Assembly: GCA_034423115.1 (NCBI GenBank)
Contig: DAOUJD010000058.1
Coordinates: forward strand, 1-64,000
Reading direction: 5' to 3'
DNA length: 64,000 bases
From: Bin87 sp034423115
Lineage (GTDB): Bacteria > Chloroflexota > Dehalococcoidia > Lucifugimonadales > UBA3495
Shown here: positions 1 through 7,450 of the stretch, piece by piece
Layout of the letters: each line of letters opens with the position of its first letter
Numbering within the stretch: position 1 is the first letter of the stretch
Translations under genes and position numbers: made by a program
Notes under the pieces: model-generated
What the model saw: the letters and a program-made list of their open reading frames with translations, nothing else
Told to the model about the DNA's origin: nothing
The model's database searches: none

Positions 1-92
1 CGCCGGGTCGGAAGCTACGCTGCCAGACCCAGCCGGACTGCCGGAAATGGCGCTGGCGGCGGGCGACCCAAAGTGCTGAGTTTTCGGTAACA

Positions 93-257
93 TTATTCGG
101 TGAGGCAACAGGATTCGGCAAATCTAGTTGACGCGGGACACCGTAGTCGCCGTACTTCTCGGACAAGTAGGTAAATAGCTGCTAGCATCAGGACCATGCC
201 GAACATCATTACGCCGCAGATCAGCCAATAGGTAAGTTCGTCGATGCCGCAGTTCAT
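93..257 (-). CDS. small single-pass membrane protein
   Basis: A 54-residue open frame runs from ATG at 257 to TAA at 93. The protein begins MNCGIDELTYWLICG and carries one strongly hydrophobic stretch at about residues 10-32, followed by a basic segment (VREVRRLR). This suggests one membrane helix with a cytoplasmic positive tail. It lies upstream of nothing recognisable and points the same way as the membrane protein at 722-1099. No strong ribosome binding site is visible. The family is not recognised. The hydrophobic-then-basic layout argues for a real gene, but the length leaves doubt. Confidence 0.4.
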   Translation of the reverse strand: MNCGIDELTYWLICGVMMFGMVLMLAAIYLLVREVRRLRCPASTRFAESCCLTE

Positions 258-721
258 TTTGTTTACTCAACTTTGGTGCTTTACGCGCCGCGATTGACGG
301 CGTTCAGTGGATTGGTGCTCACGGTTGATTTCCTGTTGTTTTGCATGATAACGAGACAACGAAAACAGTCCCGGGACGCGGTCGTCGCGGAGCCGATGGT
401 TGGTGCTTTGCTGCCGCACTTCGGGGGTGCTTGTGCAATGTTAGCGCTGCTGCTGAGTTCAGGATTCGTGATGCTGGATCGTCGGATGGCTCCGGTTCGG
501 CGGGCGGCGCAAGCGCGGTGCGGTTGCGGCGGTTGCTCCACTGAGTAGTTCGAAGGGATGGCACGTCTGGCTCGCAGTCGATGAAGGAGTGCGTTTGCAG
601 CAGGAGTTGCTGGAAATAACGGTGGGACTGTTCGCATTGCCGTCGGTTGGCAGGATTGATCGTGTGGAGGAACGTCGACGGACTTGTCCAACCACGGGTC
701 GAGGACTTCGGTAGTCTCCGG
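258..721. other. no supported gene
   Basis: Several overlapping frames exist on both strands here, but none has a good ribosome binding site or a recognisable domain. A TTG-started frame at 273-548 on the plus strand encodes two hydrophobic stretches and is the only weak candidate. No hairpins or repeats stand out. Confidence 0.4.
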
Positions 722-1099
722 TTACAAGCCGACCTCGACCGCCAATGCAATCGGCACCAACACCAGCGTCAAGATGAAGAACGCGAAGGCTGCGATGGTG
801 GCGAGCCAGCTGCAGACGCTGGTCAAGCTTCGGCCAAAGGTACGGTCGTCGAGTCGGTTGTGGGGCACGCACAGCAGGGCGGCGGTCATGGAGAAGAAAA
901 TGACAACTGAGGCCGTCAGGACACCCGGATTGACGGCGGCGCCGAGACCCAGGTCGATGTCGAAACCGGCGACGGTGACCCCTTCAAGGACTTGCACTAC
1001 CTTGACGCTGCTGCCCACGGCGGCCATCAGCAGGGCCGATATGGAGACCAGCACTAGGTTGCAGGCCATCAGGTCGTAACGGGCGGTAGTGCGGTTCAA
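722..1099 (-). CDS. predicted three-helix membrane protein
   Basis: The frame encodes up to 125 residues with hydrophobic stretches at about residues 11-30, 60-80 and 93-120, so a small multipass inner-membrane protein is likely. The first start is TTG at 1099; an ATG at 1069 would remove ten residues and begin just before the first helix. Neither has a clear Shine-Dalgarno, so the start is open. No family is recognised. The even spread of hydrophobic segments, absent from the opposite-strand frames, is the main argument that this frame is the coding one. Confidence 0.5.
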   Translation of the reverse strand: MNRTTARYDLMACNLVLVSISALLMAAVGSSVKVVQVLEGVTVAGFDIDLGLGAAVNPGVLTASVVIFFSMTAALLCVPHNRLDDRTFGRSLTSVCSWLATIAAFAFFILTLVLVPIALAVEVGL

Positions 1100-1486
1100 G
1101 GGTCAGGACACTCGCTGTGGTCCTGTGTGCTGCATCGTGTTGCCGGCTTCACGCGGCGGTTCAGCGACTCTGATGCCGGAGCCAGCACCAATGCCGGCGT
1201 GAGAGCGAATGGCGATGGATAGGCCGCCGCCAAATTGGGGGAGATGTACCGGTCCTCGCCCAAGGAAGATTGGGGTGTCGGTTTCCGACCAACAGCGCGT
1301 TCGGGTAGGTCATTCAAATGCAGCCTGGTCCGTCCAGGATTCTTGGGCGGTGATGTTCAGGAAAGTTCGTCATCGACAGCTTGGCAGGGCCTGGCATGGG
1401 CATGTATTTTCCTGCTCTCTCACTATGACTCCCGATCATGGCGCATGATGGTAATACTTCGGCGACTGAAGAGCGATGGAGCGTCC
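1100..1486. other. intergenic region before the solute-binding protein gene
   Basis: The divergent spacer between 1099 (minus) and 1487 (plus) holds no frame with a recognisable product. It should carry the promoters for both flanking genes, but no convincing -35/-10 pair was picked out by eye. Confidence 0.4.
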
Positions 1487-2533
1487 ATGGCCATTTTCGG
1501 CGGTTTCCACCGGAAGGCCATGGTTGCCGCGGCGGTGGCCGGCCTTTTGATCCTGTCGGTTGCCTGTGCACCGGGTGTTGCACCGCCGGAGGCATGCGTG
1601 GACGAGGGCCGTGAACTCAGGCTCGGTTTCTACGCCCACTTCGCGCCGGTCAGCCACAGCTCGGACGGCGAGCCTGGTTCCGCCGGCTTCGACGTTCACC
1701 AGGGTTACGAAGCCGACCTGCTGACAGCGCTGGAAGCCATGGATGGTGTGGGTGTGTCCTTCTCCCGGCGTGGCATCGGCGTCTGGGATGAAATCTGGCT
1801 GGCGTCGGCAGGTCCGGAATTTGACGTCATCGGCGGCGGCATAACGGTCCTGGACAGCCGGACCCGAGACGCCCAGGGAAAGGAAGCGGTGGTCTTCACG
1901 TTGGGTCACATCTCCTTTCGGCAGTCGTTGCTGGTGCGGGCCGGTGAGGAAAGCCGCTTCCAAGACTACGATGGCCTGACGTCGGATGTGCGGGTCGGCG
2001 CGCTGGCGGGAACCACCGGAGAGGCGCGCCTGCTGGAGTTGACGGGCCTGACCAACGCCGAAGGATTACTCGCCGACGGAGTGGTCGTCGACACGCCGGA
2101 CGGCGAGGTCGTCACCGACGGGAGTTCAGATTACTTCATCACCGCTGCGGCCGCGTCGGCAAACCTGTCAGGAAGGCGCGGGATTCGACCGCCTGCGGAC
2201 AATATGCCGGAGGTTGTGTACTTGGGCGACCGGTTGGGCGAGACGGAGCTGCTCGCCGCGCTGTCCGACGGGAGGATTGACGCGCTGGCCCGTGGCGAGG
2301 TCGGCAACCGGGATGCCGCGCACGCTTCTTACGATGCCTTCGTGGTGGCGCTCCTTGATGACGCTGTGGAACGCGGAGGGTTCACGCTTGATGTCGACGA
2401 TGCGGCATTGGCCGCTTGCCTCAGCGACCGGGTTGACTTCCTGACGGATGAGATGAGCATCGGCTACGCCGATTGGCTCCGCGACCCGTACGTGTTCATG
2501 CGCCGCGCCGAGATGTGGAATGGTGGGCAGTAG
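1487..2533 (+). CDS. lipoprotein solute-binding protein, SBP_bac_3-like
   Basis: The 348-residue product begins with a lipoprotein signal: basic start, hydrophobic core and a lipobox LSVAC around residue 23, so it should be lipid-anchored outside the membrane. The mature part reads like a family-3 extracellular solute-binding protein (amino-acid or opine type): ELRLGFYAHFAPV near its start, then GYEADLLTALEAM and a DVIGGGITV segment. The frame is open further upstream, but ATG 1487 has GGAG five bases ahead and gives a proper signal peptide. No permease or ATPase gene is adjacent, so it is either an orphan binding protein or serves a transporter elsewhere. The ligand cannot be told. Confidence 0.75.
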   Translation: MAIFGGFHRKAMVAAAVAGLLILSVACAPGVAPPEACVDEGRELRLGFYAHFAPVSHSSDGEPGSAGFDVHQGYEADLLTALEAMDGVGVSFSRRGIGVWDEIWLASAGPEFDVIGGGITVLDSRTRDAQGKEAVVFTLGHISFRQSLLVRAGEESRFQDYDGLTSDVRVGALAGTTGEARLLELTGLTNAEGLLADGVVVDTPDGEVVTDGSSDYFITAAAASANLSGRRGIRPPADNMPEVVYLGDRLGETELLAALSDGRIDALARGEVGNRDAAHASYDAFVVALLDDAVERGGFTLDVDDAALAACLSDRVDFLTDEMSIGYADWLRDPYVFMRRAEMWNGGQ

Positions 2534-2637
2534 CCGACCGCCGACGAGTGTGCTCAGCGGTTGGCGTCGCCGTCGACGCGCGGGCGGGCCGACTACCCGC
2601 TCAGAGCGTCCTGATGGTCATCAATCTGGAGCGTTGG

Positions 2638-2835
2638 TCATGCCTTGGTTTCGTCGTCGCTGACCGGTACGCCTGGCAACCTCCGTTGTTCTACCTCGCT
2701 GCGGCGCGGGCGAGGCTGGCGCTTTCGCGGCTTGCCGGGAAATTTGACTTGACCCGGCAATTGAGCCACGAGTTCAAACCTTTGGTCATTGAGGTTGTCC
2801 GTCGGGGAAGTGGAGACGTTTTCGTTTTCTGACAT
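2638..2835 (-). CDS. small basic hypothetical protein
   Basis: A 65-residue frame starts at ATG 2835, preceded eight bases upstream by a perfect AGGAGGT, which decides this start over the longer frame to 2907. The protein begins MSENENVSTSPTDNLNDQRF; a central proline/lysine/arginine-rich stretch (about residues 31-52) is strongly basic and the ends are acidic. It could be a disordered nucleic-acid-binding peptide, but no family is recognised. It lies downstream of, and on the same strand as, the winged-helix protein at 2995-4506, and may be cotranscribed with it. Confidence 0.55.
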   Translation of the reverse strand: MSENENVSTSPTDNLNDQRFELVAQLPGQVKFPGKPRKRQPRPRRSEVEQRRLPGVPVSDDETKA

Positions 2836-2994
2836 CTCGTGTGACCTCCTGTGGGCAGCGTCGGCGTTGTGGCGCAGGTAGTTGACTATTCGGGGCCTGC
2901 GTGCCACTGCTGGGATTTTACCGCGTGGTCGGCGGAGGTAGTCACGAAAGAGGACACGTCAACGTTTGCTGAAATGGCCACGTGGACTGTGCTT

Positions 2995-4506
2995 TCAAGA
3001 GGAAGTGTGCGGCGCCAGCCAGACGTTGTGGTGGGGTGGAGCGTTTGCGCCGGCTTGGAGTCGCTCCCACTGCTCGGGCGACAGGATGCAGATCTGTGGC
3101 TGAATGGAAGACAAGGCCTCAGACGCAACGGCGGCGGCTTCCGCGAGCCGTCTCTCGAGGCTGGGCCTGTCGCGGTCGACGACCACGACGGTGATTTCCA
3201 TGGTGTCGTCTAACGCGAAACCGGCAGCGCGTGGGCCGGTCAGCGCGGCTCGGGCCGGCCACGGTGGCTCCAGCTCATCCAGAGCTTGGGCGTAGTGGGT
3301 GATCCACATCAGTTCTGACTGCTGCAGAACGGGACCAGGTCTGCGACGTTGCCCGTCTGGGACGACCGTCAGGACAGCGGTGTCGGCGTCTTTGCTCCGG
3401 TGGAACGGGTTTGCGGCCACGCGTCCGTCTGGGGTTCGGATGAACCGCTCCGAGGTGTCGTGGTTGATGACGTCTTGGATGGTCCTCCTCGTAGTTCGGG
3501 CGACTCGCTGAACGTGTTCGATGATTTCCTCGACCTTTGCTGGGCCGTGTTCCATCAGGAAGGCGTGAGCTGTGTCTCCGGTCCTGCCACGAGGGCGTGC
3601 TGCGTTTTGGACGTCTGACGCGGCGTACCATTCTTTCAGGCCGAATGTCGACAGGCTTTGCCGATGAACCTCTTCGGAGTTGTAGACGAAGTTGCGGACG
3701 GCATTCAGCGTGTTGTACCCGTCGGGCAAGAAGCGGCCGACGAGCCAGTCGATCTCGCTGACGAGGCGCGCCGTGGTGAGCGCCTTCTGATTGCTGGCGA
3801 GAATACGGAGCGCCGTGCTGGCGACGAGGCGTGGCGTGGTGACGAAGTTTCCCCAGTCTTGGTCCGGGTGATAGTTTCCTTGTTCGTCGGGTTGGATGCC
3901 GGCCGTGCGGTTGATGAAGATGGTCAGATCCAGCTCGGGCCACTTGGCGAGTGCTTCCTGTTGGTGAACCAGGGACTGGAGTATCTCGTCGATGCCTTGA
4001 GGTTGGTGGGACCGCGCCATATGGTGGGCGATGTCAGAGATGATGGATTCGATGCTGTGGCTTGCTGGGACCACGGGCGGCGGCGTGAGGTGTCCGGCTG
4101 CGCGGATCAGTGGGAAGTGTTCCGGAACCGCGACCCCCATTTTGGCGAAGGCGTCAAGCGTCGCTTCGGCGTAGAGCGGCGGGCGCCGGTTGTGACGGTT
4201 GATGAGGGCGGCGCGGGCCATTGCGGCGTTGGCTCGCTCAGCTATCTGAAGCAAGGGGTTGCCGTGCTCTTGGTCGGCGCGGCTCATTGCGCGGATGATG
4301 CGTGCCCATTTGGGCCCGACTGAAGTGGCCGGCGTCTGATAGGTGGCGGCTATTTCGGTGTCGGTCATGGGCGGGTTGCCGGTGTTGCCGAGCTTCGCGT
4401 CGAGGAGGAAAGGATGGCGTGTCTTTTGGCGGACTGTCCCGACCACCCCTTGGGCGTGGAGCCGGCTGATGCCGGAAACGATGGGGTTTTTCTTGGACTG
4501 TGACAT
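2995..4506 (-). CDS. winged-helix protein with degenerate nucleotidyltransferase-like C-terminus
   Basis: The 503-residue product has two helical segments (about residues 230-295 and 313-368) whose pattern, for example HAFLMEHGPAKVEEIIEHV followed by a turn and FIRTPDGRV, resembles HARE-HTH-type winged helices. The C-terminal 90 residues look like the minimal nucleotidyltransferase core: GPRAAGFALDD, a VVVV strand, then ILSPEQWERL. The catalytic DxD aspartates are not conserved (EIT in their place). I therefore infer a DNA-binding or regulatory protein with an inactive NTase fold, not an enzyme. ATG 4506 was chosen over a start at 4557 because the extra residues are unlike a protein; its Shine-Dalgarno (GGA) is weak. 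It is divergent from the gene at 4998 across a 491-bp spacer. No exact family recognised. Confidence 0.6.
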   Translation of the reverse strand: MSQSKKNPIVSGISRLHAQGVVGTVRQKTRHPFLLDAKLGNTGNPPMTDTEIAATYQTPATSVGPKWARIIRAMSRADQEHGNPLLQIAERANAAMARAALINRHNRRPPLYAEATLDAFAKMGVAVPEHFPLIRAAGHLTPPPVVPASHSIESIISDIAHHMARSHQPQGIDEILQSLVHQQEALAKWPELDLTIFINRTAGIQPDEQGNYHPDQDWGNFVTTPRLVASTALRILASNQKALTTARLVSEIDWLVGRFLPDGYNTLNAVRNFVYNSEEVHRQSLSTFGLKEWYAASDVQNAARPRGRTGDTAHAFLMEHGPAKVEEIIEHVQRVARTTRRTIQDVINHDTSERFIRTPDGRVAANPFHRSKDADTAVLTVVPDGQRRRPGPVLQQSELMWITHYAQALDELEPPWPARAALTGPRAAGFALDDTMEITVVVVDRDRPSLERRLAEAAAVASEALSSIQPQICILSPEQWERLQAGANAPPHHNVWLAPHTSS

Positions 4507-4997
4507 TGGTTTTCCATGGATACGTGCATGGGACGGACAGCAAAAAAGGCCGCACAAACGGGCGGCCCTGGTGCGACGTGCTGGAGTCCCTGCGGTTAGC
4601 GGTAAAGGTTCACGGCTTTCTGCAGGAGCGCGTGGTTTGTTTAGATGGCGCCGGTGACCCCGGTGACGTCGAAGCGTTTGGTTCTCCGCCCCTTGATGTC
4701 AGCCGGATTATGCCGGCGTTCGCAGGTTCTTTGACGGCTTCACGTCGTACGTCGGATAGGGCTGCTCCTGAGCCATTTTGCGTACGTGTGGTCAACGTTC
4801 CAGCCGCTTGCCGCGAACCGTATTTTAGTGATTGGGTGATTTCACCAATGGGCGTTGACAATCAGTAGAATTGGGTGTAAAACGAAGCCATCAAAACCCC
4901 GGACGCGGAATCATGGGCAAAAGTCACAGCGCGGCGTTTTCGGTAAATCCCATGATGCGTGCGTATTCGAGCGGTAATTTTTGAAGAAGGTGAAGCC
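4507..4997. other. divergent intergenic region with promoter and operator-like sites
   Basis: No credible gene lies in this 491-bp spacer between divergent genes. Its right part holds the promoter and palindromes annotated at 4831-4883. The left part presumably carries the promoter for the minus-strand winged-helix gene, but no clear box is seen. Confidence 0.45.
4831..4883 (+). promoter_or_regulatory. near-consensus promoter with adjoining palindromic operator
   Basis: TTGACA at 4855-4860 and TAAAAC at 4878-4883 are 17 bases apart, a good sigma-70-type pair aimed at the gene at 4998. Immediately upstream lies the near-palindrome ATTGGGTGATTTCACCAAT (4831-4849), and another half-site, TTGGGTG, sits inside the spacer at 4871-4877. 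Related sites recur just after the gene (5679-5716). Binding by the product of the 4998 gene, which ends in a winged-helix-like segment, is a plausible autoregulation model but is inferred. Confidence 0.6.
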
Positions 4998-5672
4998 ATG
5001 GTTCCATTGATCATGGATTTGTTGGAGACCAAGGCACTGGTCCTGGCCAGAATGCGGCATGTGGAGCAAGTCGAGCGCCGAGCTGTCGAAGATGAGCGTC
5101 GTGCGAAGGCGGACAAGATCCGAGCCCGTGACGAGAGTGTTTGGTTGACGGAGTTACTGGCGGGATTGGAACGTTCCATCGCAGACGCCGAAATGATCGG
5201 AGGCCTGGACGACGAAACCATAGTTCCGTCAGAGGCCGGTGCAGTTGCGGATTCCTCAGTCGATGATCCAGTTGCCGCACGCTTCGCTAGGCTTGACGAG
5301 ACGTTTGGTGAGGATTTCAGGTCACTACTTTTCTTTACCGCCGACAAGGATGAGCAAACTGGCGTGTACCAGTATGACCCCAGCGTGGTGGCTGACAAAG
5401 GCTCGAATCGCAATAAAGCACTCGCCGCAGCGCGGGTGTTTGGCCGCAAGATTCAGGAGCGTGGTTTGGCAGAGGCGATTTTCAAGACCGGGGAGACAAA
5501 GGCGGCTGACGCCAACTCGGTTCGGGCCTCACTGGGAGTCCTGGTCCGGTATGGGCAGGAGTGGAGGCGTGAAAGAGGGCACCTGGTCTACCAAGGTGAT
5601 CATCTGGAGCCGGACAGAGTGACCATCCTTCGCTTGACTGCAGAAAGGGAAGAAAAGAAGCGGCAGGCGTAA
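4998..5672 (+). CDS. coiled-coil protein with C-terminal winged-helix-like segment
   Basis: The 224-residue product starts at ATG 4998; GAAGGTGA a few bases upstream decides this start over earlier codons. Residues 1-60 are charged and helical (VEQVERRAVEDERRAKADK), likely a coiled coil. The last 80 residues include NSVRASLGVLVRYGQEWRRE followed by GHLVYQGD, the helix-then-wing pattern of a small winged-helix domain. The middle is acidic with aromatic patches. Palindromic sites flank the gene on both sides and a strong promoter precedes it, which suits a self-regulating DNA-binding protein of the integrative element. No family is recognised; the role is inferred. Confidence 0.6.
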   Translation: MVPLIMDLLETKALVLARMRHVEQVERRAVEDERRAKADKIRARDESVWLTELLAGLERSIADAEMIGGLDDETIVPSEAGAVADSSVDDPVAARFARLDETFGEDFRSLLFFTADKDEQTGVYQYDPSVVADKGSNRNKALAAARVFGRKIQERGLAEAIFKTGETKAADANSVRASLGVLVRYGQEWRRERGHLVYQGDHLEPDRVTILRLTAEREEKKRQA

Positions 5673-5678
5673 CGGTCT

Positions 5679-5716
5679 GGTGATTTCACCCAATTTGGAT
5701 GAAATTGGTGACATTT
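5679..5716. promoter_or_regulatory. operator-like inverted repeats after the 4998 gene
   Basis: GGTGATTTCACC (5679-5690) repeats the core of the upstream operator. It overlaps a second inverted repeat, TCACCCAATTT (5685-5695) against AAATTGGTGA (5703-5712), with a seven-base spacer. The half-site TCACC(C)AAT thus appears several times around one gene. It could also fold as a hairpin in RNA, but no T-run follows, so a protein-binding site is favoured over a terminator. Confidence 0.5.
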
Positions 5717-5957
5717 AATGTCGTTTTGGACCCCGAAAACGGGGATGGCTGTGCTAATTTGAGCGACAACAGATAAATCAAGGCCGACGCGGGAAGGTAG
5801 TATCTCCCGCGAAGGCCTCACAGTGAGCCCTCGGGGCAAACGGAGGCTCGAATGCACGTTATCACATACGGATTTTTTGGTATATCCCCGTTTGGGGCGC
5901 CATCGGGAGCGTTTTTCCTTCTCGAGCCAACGGCTCGTTCGGATCCCCTGTGAATTT
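5717..5957. other. structured, gene-free region
   Basis: No credible open frame. Three hairpin-forming stretches follow each other: CCCCG-AAAA-CGGGG near 5733-5746; a nested stem at 5781-5818 in which AGGCC pairs GGCCT and CGCGGGA pairs TCCCGCG; and GAGCC(C)TC pairing GAGGCTC at about 5826-5850. This may be an untranslated leader, a small RNA or an attachment region of the element; the sequence alone does not decide. Confidence 0.4.
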
Positions 5958-6003
5958 GCCGTGGTGCGCCGGCCATGAAGGCCGGTCGCGTCACGGCATT
6001 TCT
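5958..6003 (+). terminator. long GC hairpin, terminator-like, ahead of a recombinase fragment
   Basis: GCCGTG...CGCCGGCC (5958-5974) pairs with GGCCGG...CACGGC (5980-5997) around an ATGAA loop, with one small bulge. ATTTCTT follows, a weak T-tract. The apex CCGGCC-NNNNN-GGCCGG is shared with the hairpin at 6320-6358. It sits 37 bases before the next start codon. Confidence 0.5.
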
Positions 6004-6033
6004 TAGTTGGAACCAGGACATTGGAGGAGAAAA

Positions 6034-6315
6034 ATGGTTGAAAAATCGAACGAGGCTGACCAGGAAATCGGCGGCACGGACCCAGCGTCCGTCGACGGCG
6101 AGCGTGGAAGCGCGCCGGAGCCAGACAGACTGGAGTTCCACCGTCTGATGCAGGCAGCAAAAGACGGCCGGATTGATGTCGTAGTCGTGGGCGGCCACAG
6201 CGCGTTGTCCGAGGACTCATCGGCGTTGGCAAATACGCTGGGAGAGTTGGACCGGCTGGGGGTTGCGGTTCTGACCGTGGCAGAGCCCCCTGCAGAGGAT
6301 GAGGTACTAGGATGA
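6034..6315 (+). pseudogene. serine-recombinase catalytic-domain fragment, active site lost
   Basis: The 93-residue frame starts at ATG 6034 after GGAGGAG. From about residue 40 it reads like the second half of a resolvase catalytic domain: FHRLMQAAKDGRIDVVVVGG, then LANTLGELDRLGVAVLTV. The N-terminal part that carries the nucleophilic serine is absent, and the usual DRLSR motif has become SALSE, so both arginines are lost. It cannot be a recombinase on its own. Its good ribosome binding site and clean frame leave open that a small protein is still made, perhaps one that binds a partner recombinase. Recognition rests on alignment by eye with the intact copy at 8639-10207. Confidence 0.6.
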
Positions 6316-6319
6316 CCTT

Positions 6320-6362
6320 TCCGCGATGCGCCGGCCACGGAGGCCGGCGCGTCGCGGATTTT
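6320..6362 (+). terminator. intrinsic terminator
   Basis: A 17-bp stem (6320-6336 with 6342-6358, one G-U pair) closes over an ACGGA loop and is followed by TTTT. It begins four bases after the stop codon of the fragment at 6034-6315. The apex resembles the hairpin at 5958-5997. Confidence 0.75.
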
Positions 6363-6444
6363 CGTTGGTCGCCGTCGTCAGTTGGGCGCCTCGAACGTCC
6401 ACCGTCGGCGGCGGGGACAGCATCGCATCACCAGGAGGATTGAC

Positions 6445-6816
6445 ATGCCTGACGGCGAGAAACGAACGATCTATGAGGAACGAGTCATCCAGCTATTCAT
6501 GCGTGGCTTGATCTCGAGCGAGGATTTCGCATCGCTGATCGAGGAAATAGCGGAATGGAGCGAGGTGCTGGTCCCTGACGCTGACGCAGTGCCGTGTTCA
6601 CCCAGTTTGAGTGGCGAAAGCCCTACGGTGCCCGAAACGGAAACGGAACTGGCGCCTGCGGTTTACGTTCGCGCGGTCACATCTAGCCAGGAAGACGCCG
6701 TTTCGCTCGAGGTGCAGGAAGCCGCGTGCGCCACGTTGGCGGAGTCGCTGGGTTACCAACTCGATGACGTGGATGTTTACCGGGAGGTCGGATCCGTAGG
6801 AGACGCTGATGCGTGA
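6445..6816 (+). CDS. serine-recombinase N-terminal fragment without the catalytic serine
   Basis: The 123-residue product starts at ATG 6445 behind AGGAGGATTGAC. Residues 1-75 are an acidic helical stretch. From about residue 77 it follows a resolvase N-terminus: AVYVRAVTSSQ, then SLEVQEAACATLAESLGY and VDVYREVGSV. In the motif Y-x-R-x-S-T the serine is valine (YVRAVT), so the nucleophile is missing although the arginine is kept. The frame ends exactly where a recombinase domain would continue, and its stop overlaps the ATG at 6809 that opens the next piece. This is either a decayed recombinase or a split, catalytically dead one made from coupled frames. Confidence 0.6.
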   Translation: MPDGEKRTIYEERVIQLFMRGLISSEDFASLIEEIAEWSEVLVPDADAVPCSPSLSGESPTVPETETELAPAVYVRAVTSSQEDAVSLEVQEAACATLAESLGYQLDDVDVYREVGSVGDADA

Positions 6817-7089
6817 GCGCCTCGAAATGCTGCGCCATGCGGTGGTTGCCGGAGAGGTGAGTGCTGTTCTCGTCCACAGTGCCAGTCGGTTGTGGCGCAA
6901 TCAGCCGGAACTCTTGGGGAAATGGAGGAGTTTGATAGGCACGGCGTGTCGGTCCACTTCGTGAAAAATCGACATGGCGTCCGAAGCTGGGCGATTAGCC
7001 GCTTCCGGCAGAGGTCGAACGCTCTGGTCACGTTTGTGTTGTCCCTGATTGGACACGGGAACTCGAACACAGCGAGGAATCGGGAATAG
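6809..7089 (+). pseudogene. second half of a serine-recombinase catalytic domain, frameshifted
   Basis: ATG 6809 overlaps the stop of the preceding frame and opens LEMLRHAVVAGEVSAVLVHS, then ASRLWRNQPELLGKW, the mid-domain of a resolvase (the DRLSR motif is SRLWR here). The reading then continues in a different frame from about 6930 as MEEFDRHGVSVHFVKN, the expected next segment, and ends at 7089. A one-frame slip near 6930 is therefore needed to restore the domain. After this point the similarity fades (RSWAISRFRQRSN). Programmed slippage is possible, but no slippery heptamer was noticed; decay is simpler. Confidence 0.55.
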
Positions 7090-7095
7090 GTTGCC

Positions 7096-7126
7096 GCGGT
7101 GCGGCAGCTACACGGCCTCGCACCGC
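7096..7126. other. inverted repeat between recombinase fragments
   Basis: GCGGTGCG (7096-7103) and CGCACCGC (7119-7126) form an 8-bp stem with a 15-base loop. There is no T-run. It occupies the same position, after one fragment and before the next, as the stronger hairpins at 5958, 6320 and 8594. Confidence 0.4.
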
Positions 7127-7162
7127 AGTGACTTCGACCGGCAAAACCGAGGATAGAAGGTG

Positions 7163-7411
7163 ATGAGGTATCCAAAGAGAATATCTAACGACGACTTTGA
7201 CAGGGTGCAGAAGTTCCTGCAAGCCCAGCGTGGCGGAGACGAGGAAACCGGTCGTCGGCGAGTGCCGGCGGATGTTGTGCATTGCGACGGTTGCGGGTCG
7301 CGCTTGGTAGTCAAAAGTGTACGCGGCCATCGTTTCTACCGGTGCAAGAAGGCAATACTTGGCGACATTCGCTACGAGGCATGCAGAACCTTGGTGCGGG
7401 TGCCGGATTAG
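7163..7411 (+). CDS. stand-alone recombinase zinc-ribbon fragment
   Basis: This 82-residue product matches the end of a recombinase domain plus zinc beta-ribbon: RISNDDFDRVQKFLQAQRG, then CDGCGSRLV, HRFYRCKK and a final cysteine (YEAC). The four cysteines of the ribbon are all present. The intact recombinase at 8639 has the matching segment (ELFNAVQEKL, CGRCG, RYYRC). ATG 7163 is preferred; GAGGA lies nine bases upstream, and a GTG one codon earlier is possible. Together with 6445-7089 it gives the parts of one recombinase in the right order with the middle deleted. As a separate protein it could still bind DNA. Confidence 0.6.
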   Translation: MRYPKRISNDDFDRVQKFLQAQRGGDEETGRRRVPADVVHCDGCGSRLVVKSVRGHRFYRCKKAILGDIRYEACRTLVRVPD

Positions 7412-7450
7412 GCGTTCGCCCCTTTACCAACATCAACCATGGAGGAAATC

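Noticed and set aside
1..92. Possible end of a plus-strand gene entering from the left
   Set aside because: All three frames stay open for about 25-40 residues, but none shows a recognisable motif; too short to decide.
273..548. TTG-started plus-strand frame with two hydrophobic stretches
   Set aside because: No ribosome binding site, rare start codon and arginine/cysteine-rich end; not enough to call a gene.
4610..4861. Minus-strand frame beginning STPIGEITQSLKYG across the operator region
   Set aside because: TTG start inside the palindrome, no ribosome binding site, and residue pattern unlike a folded protein.
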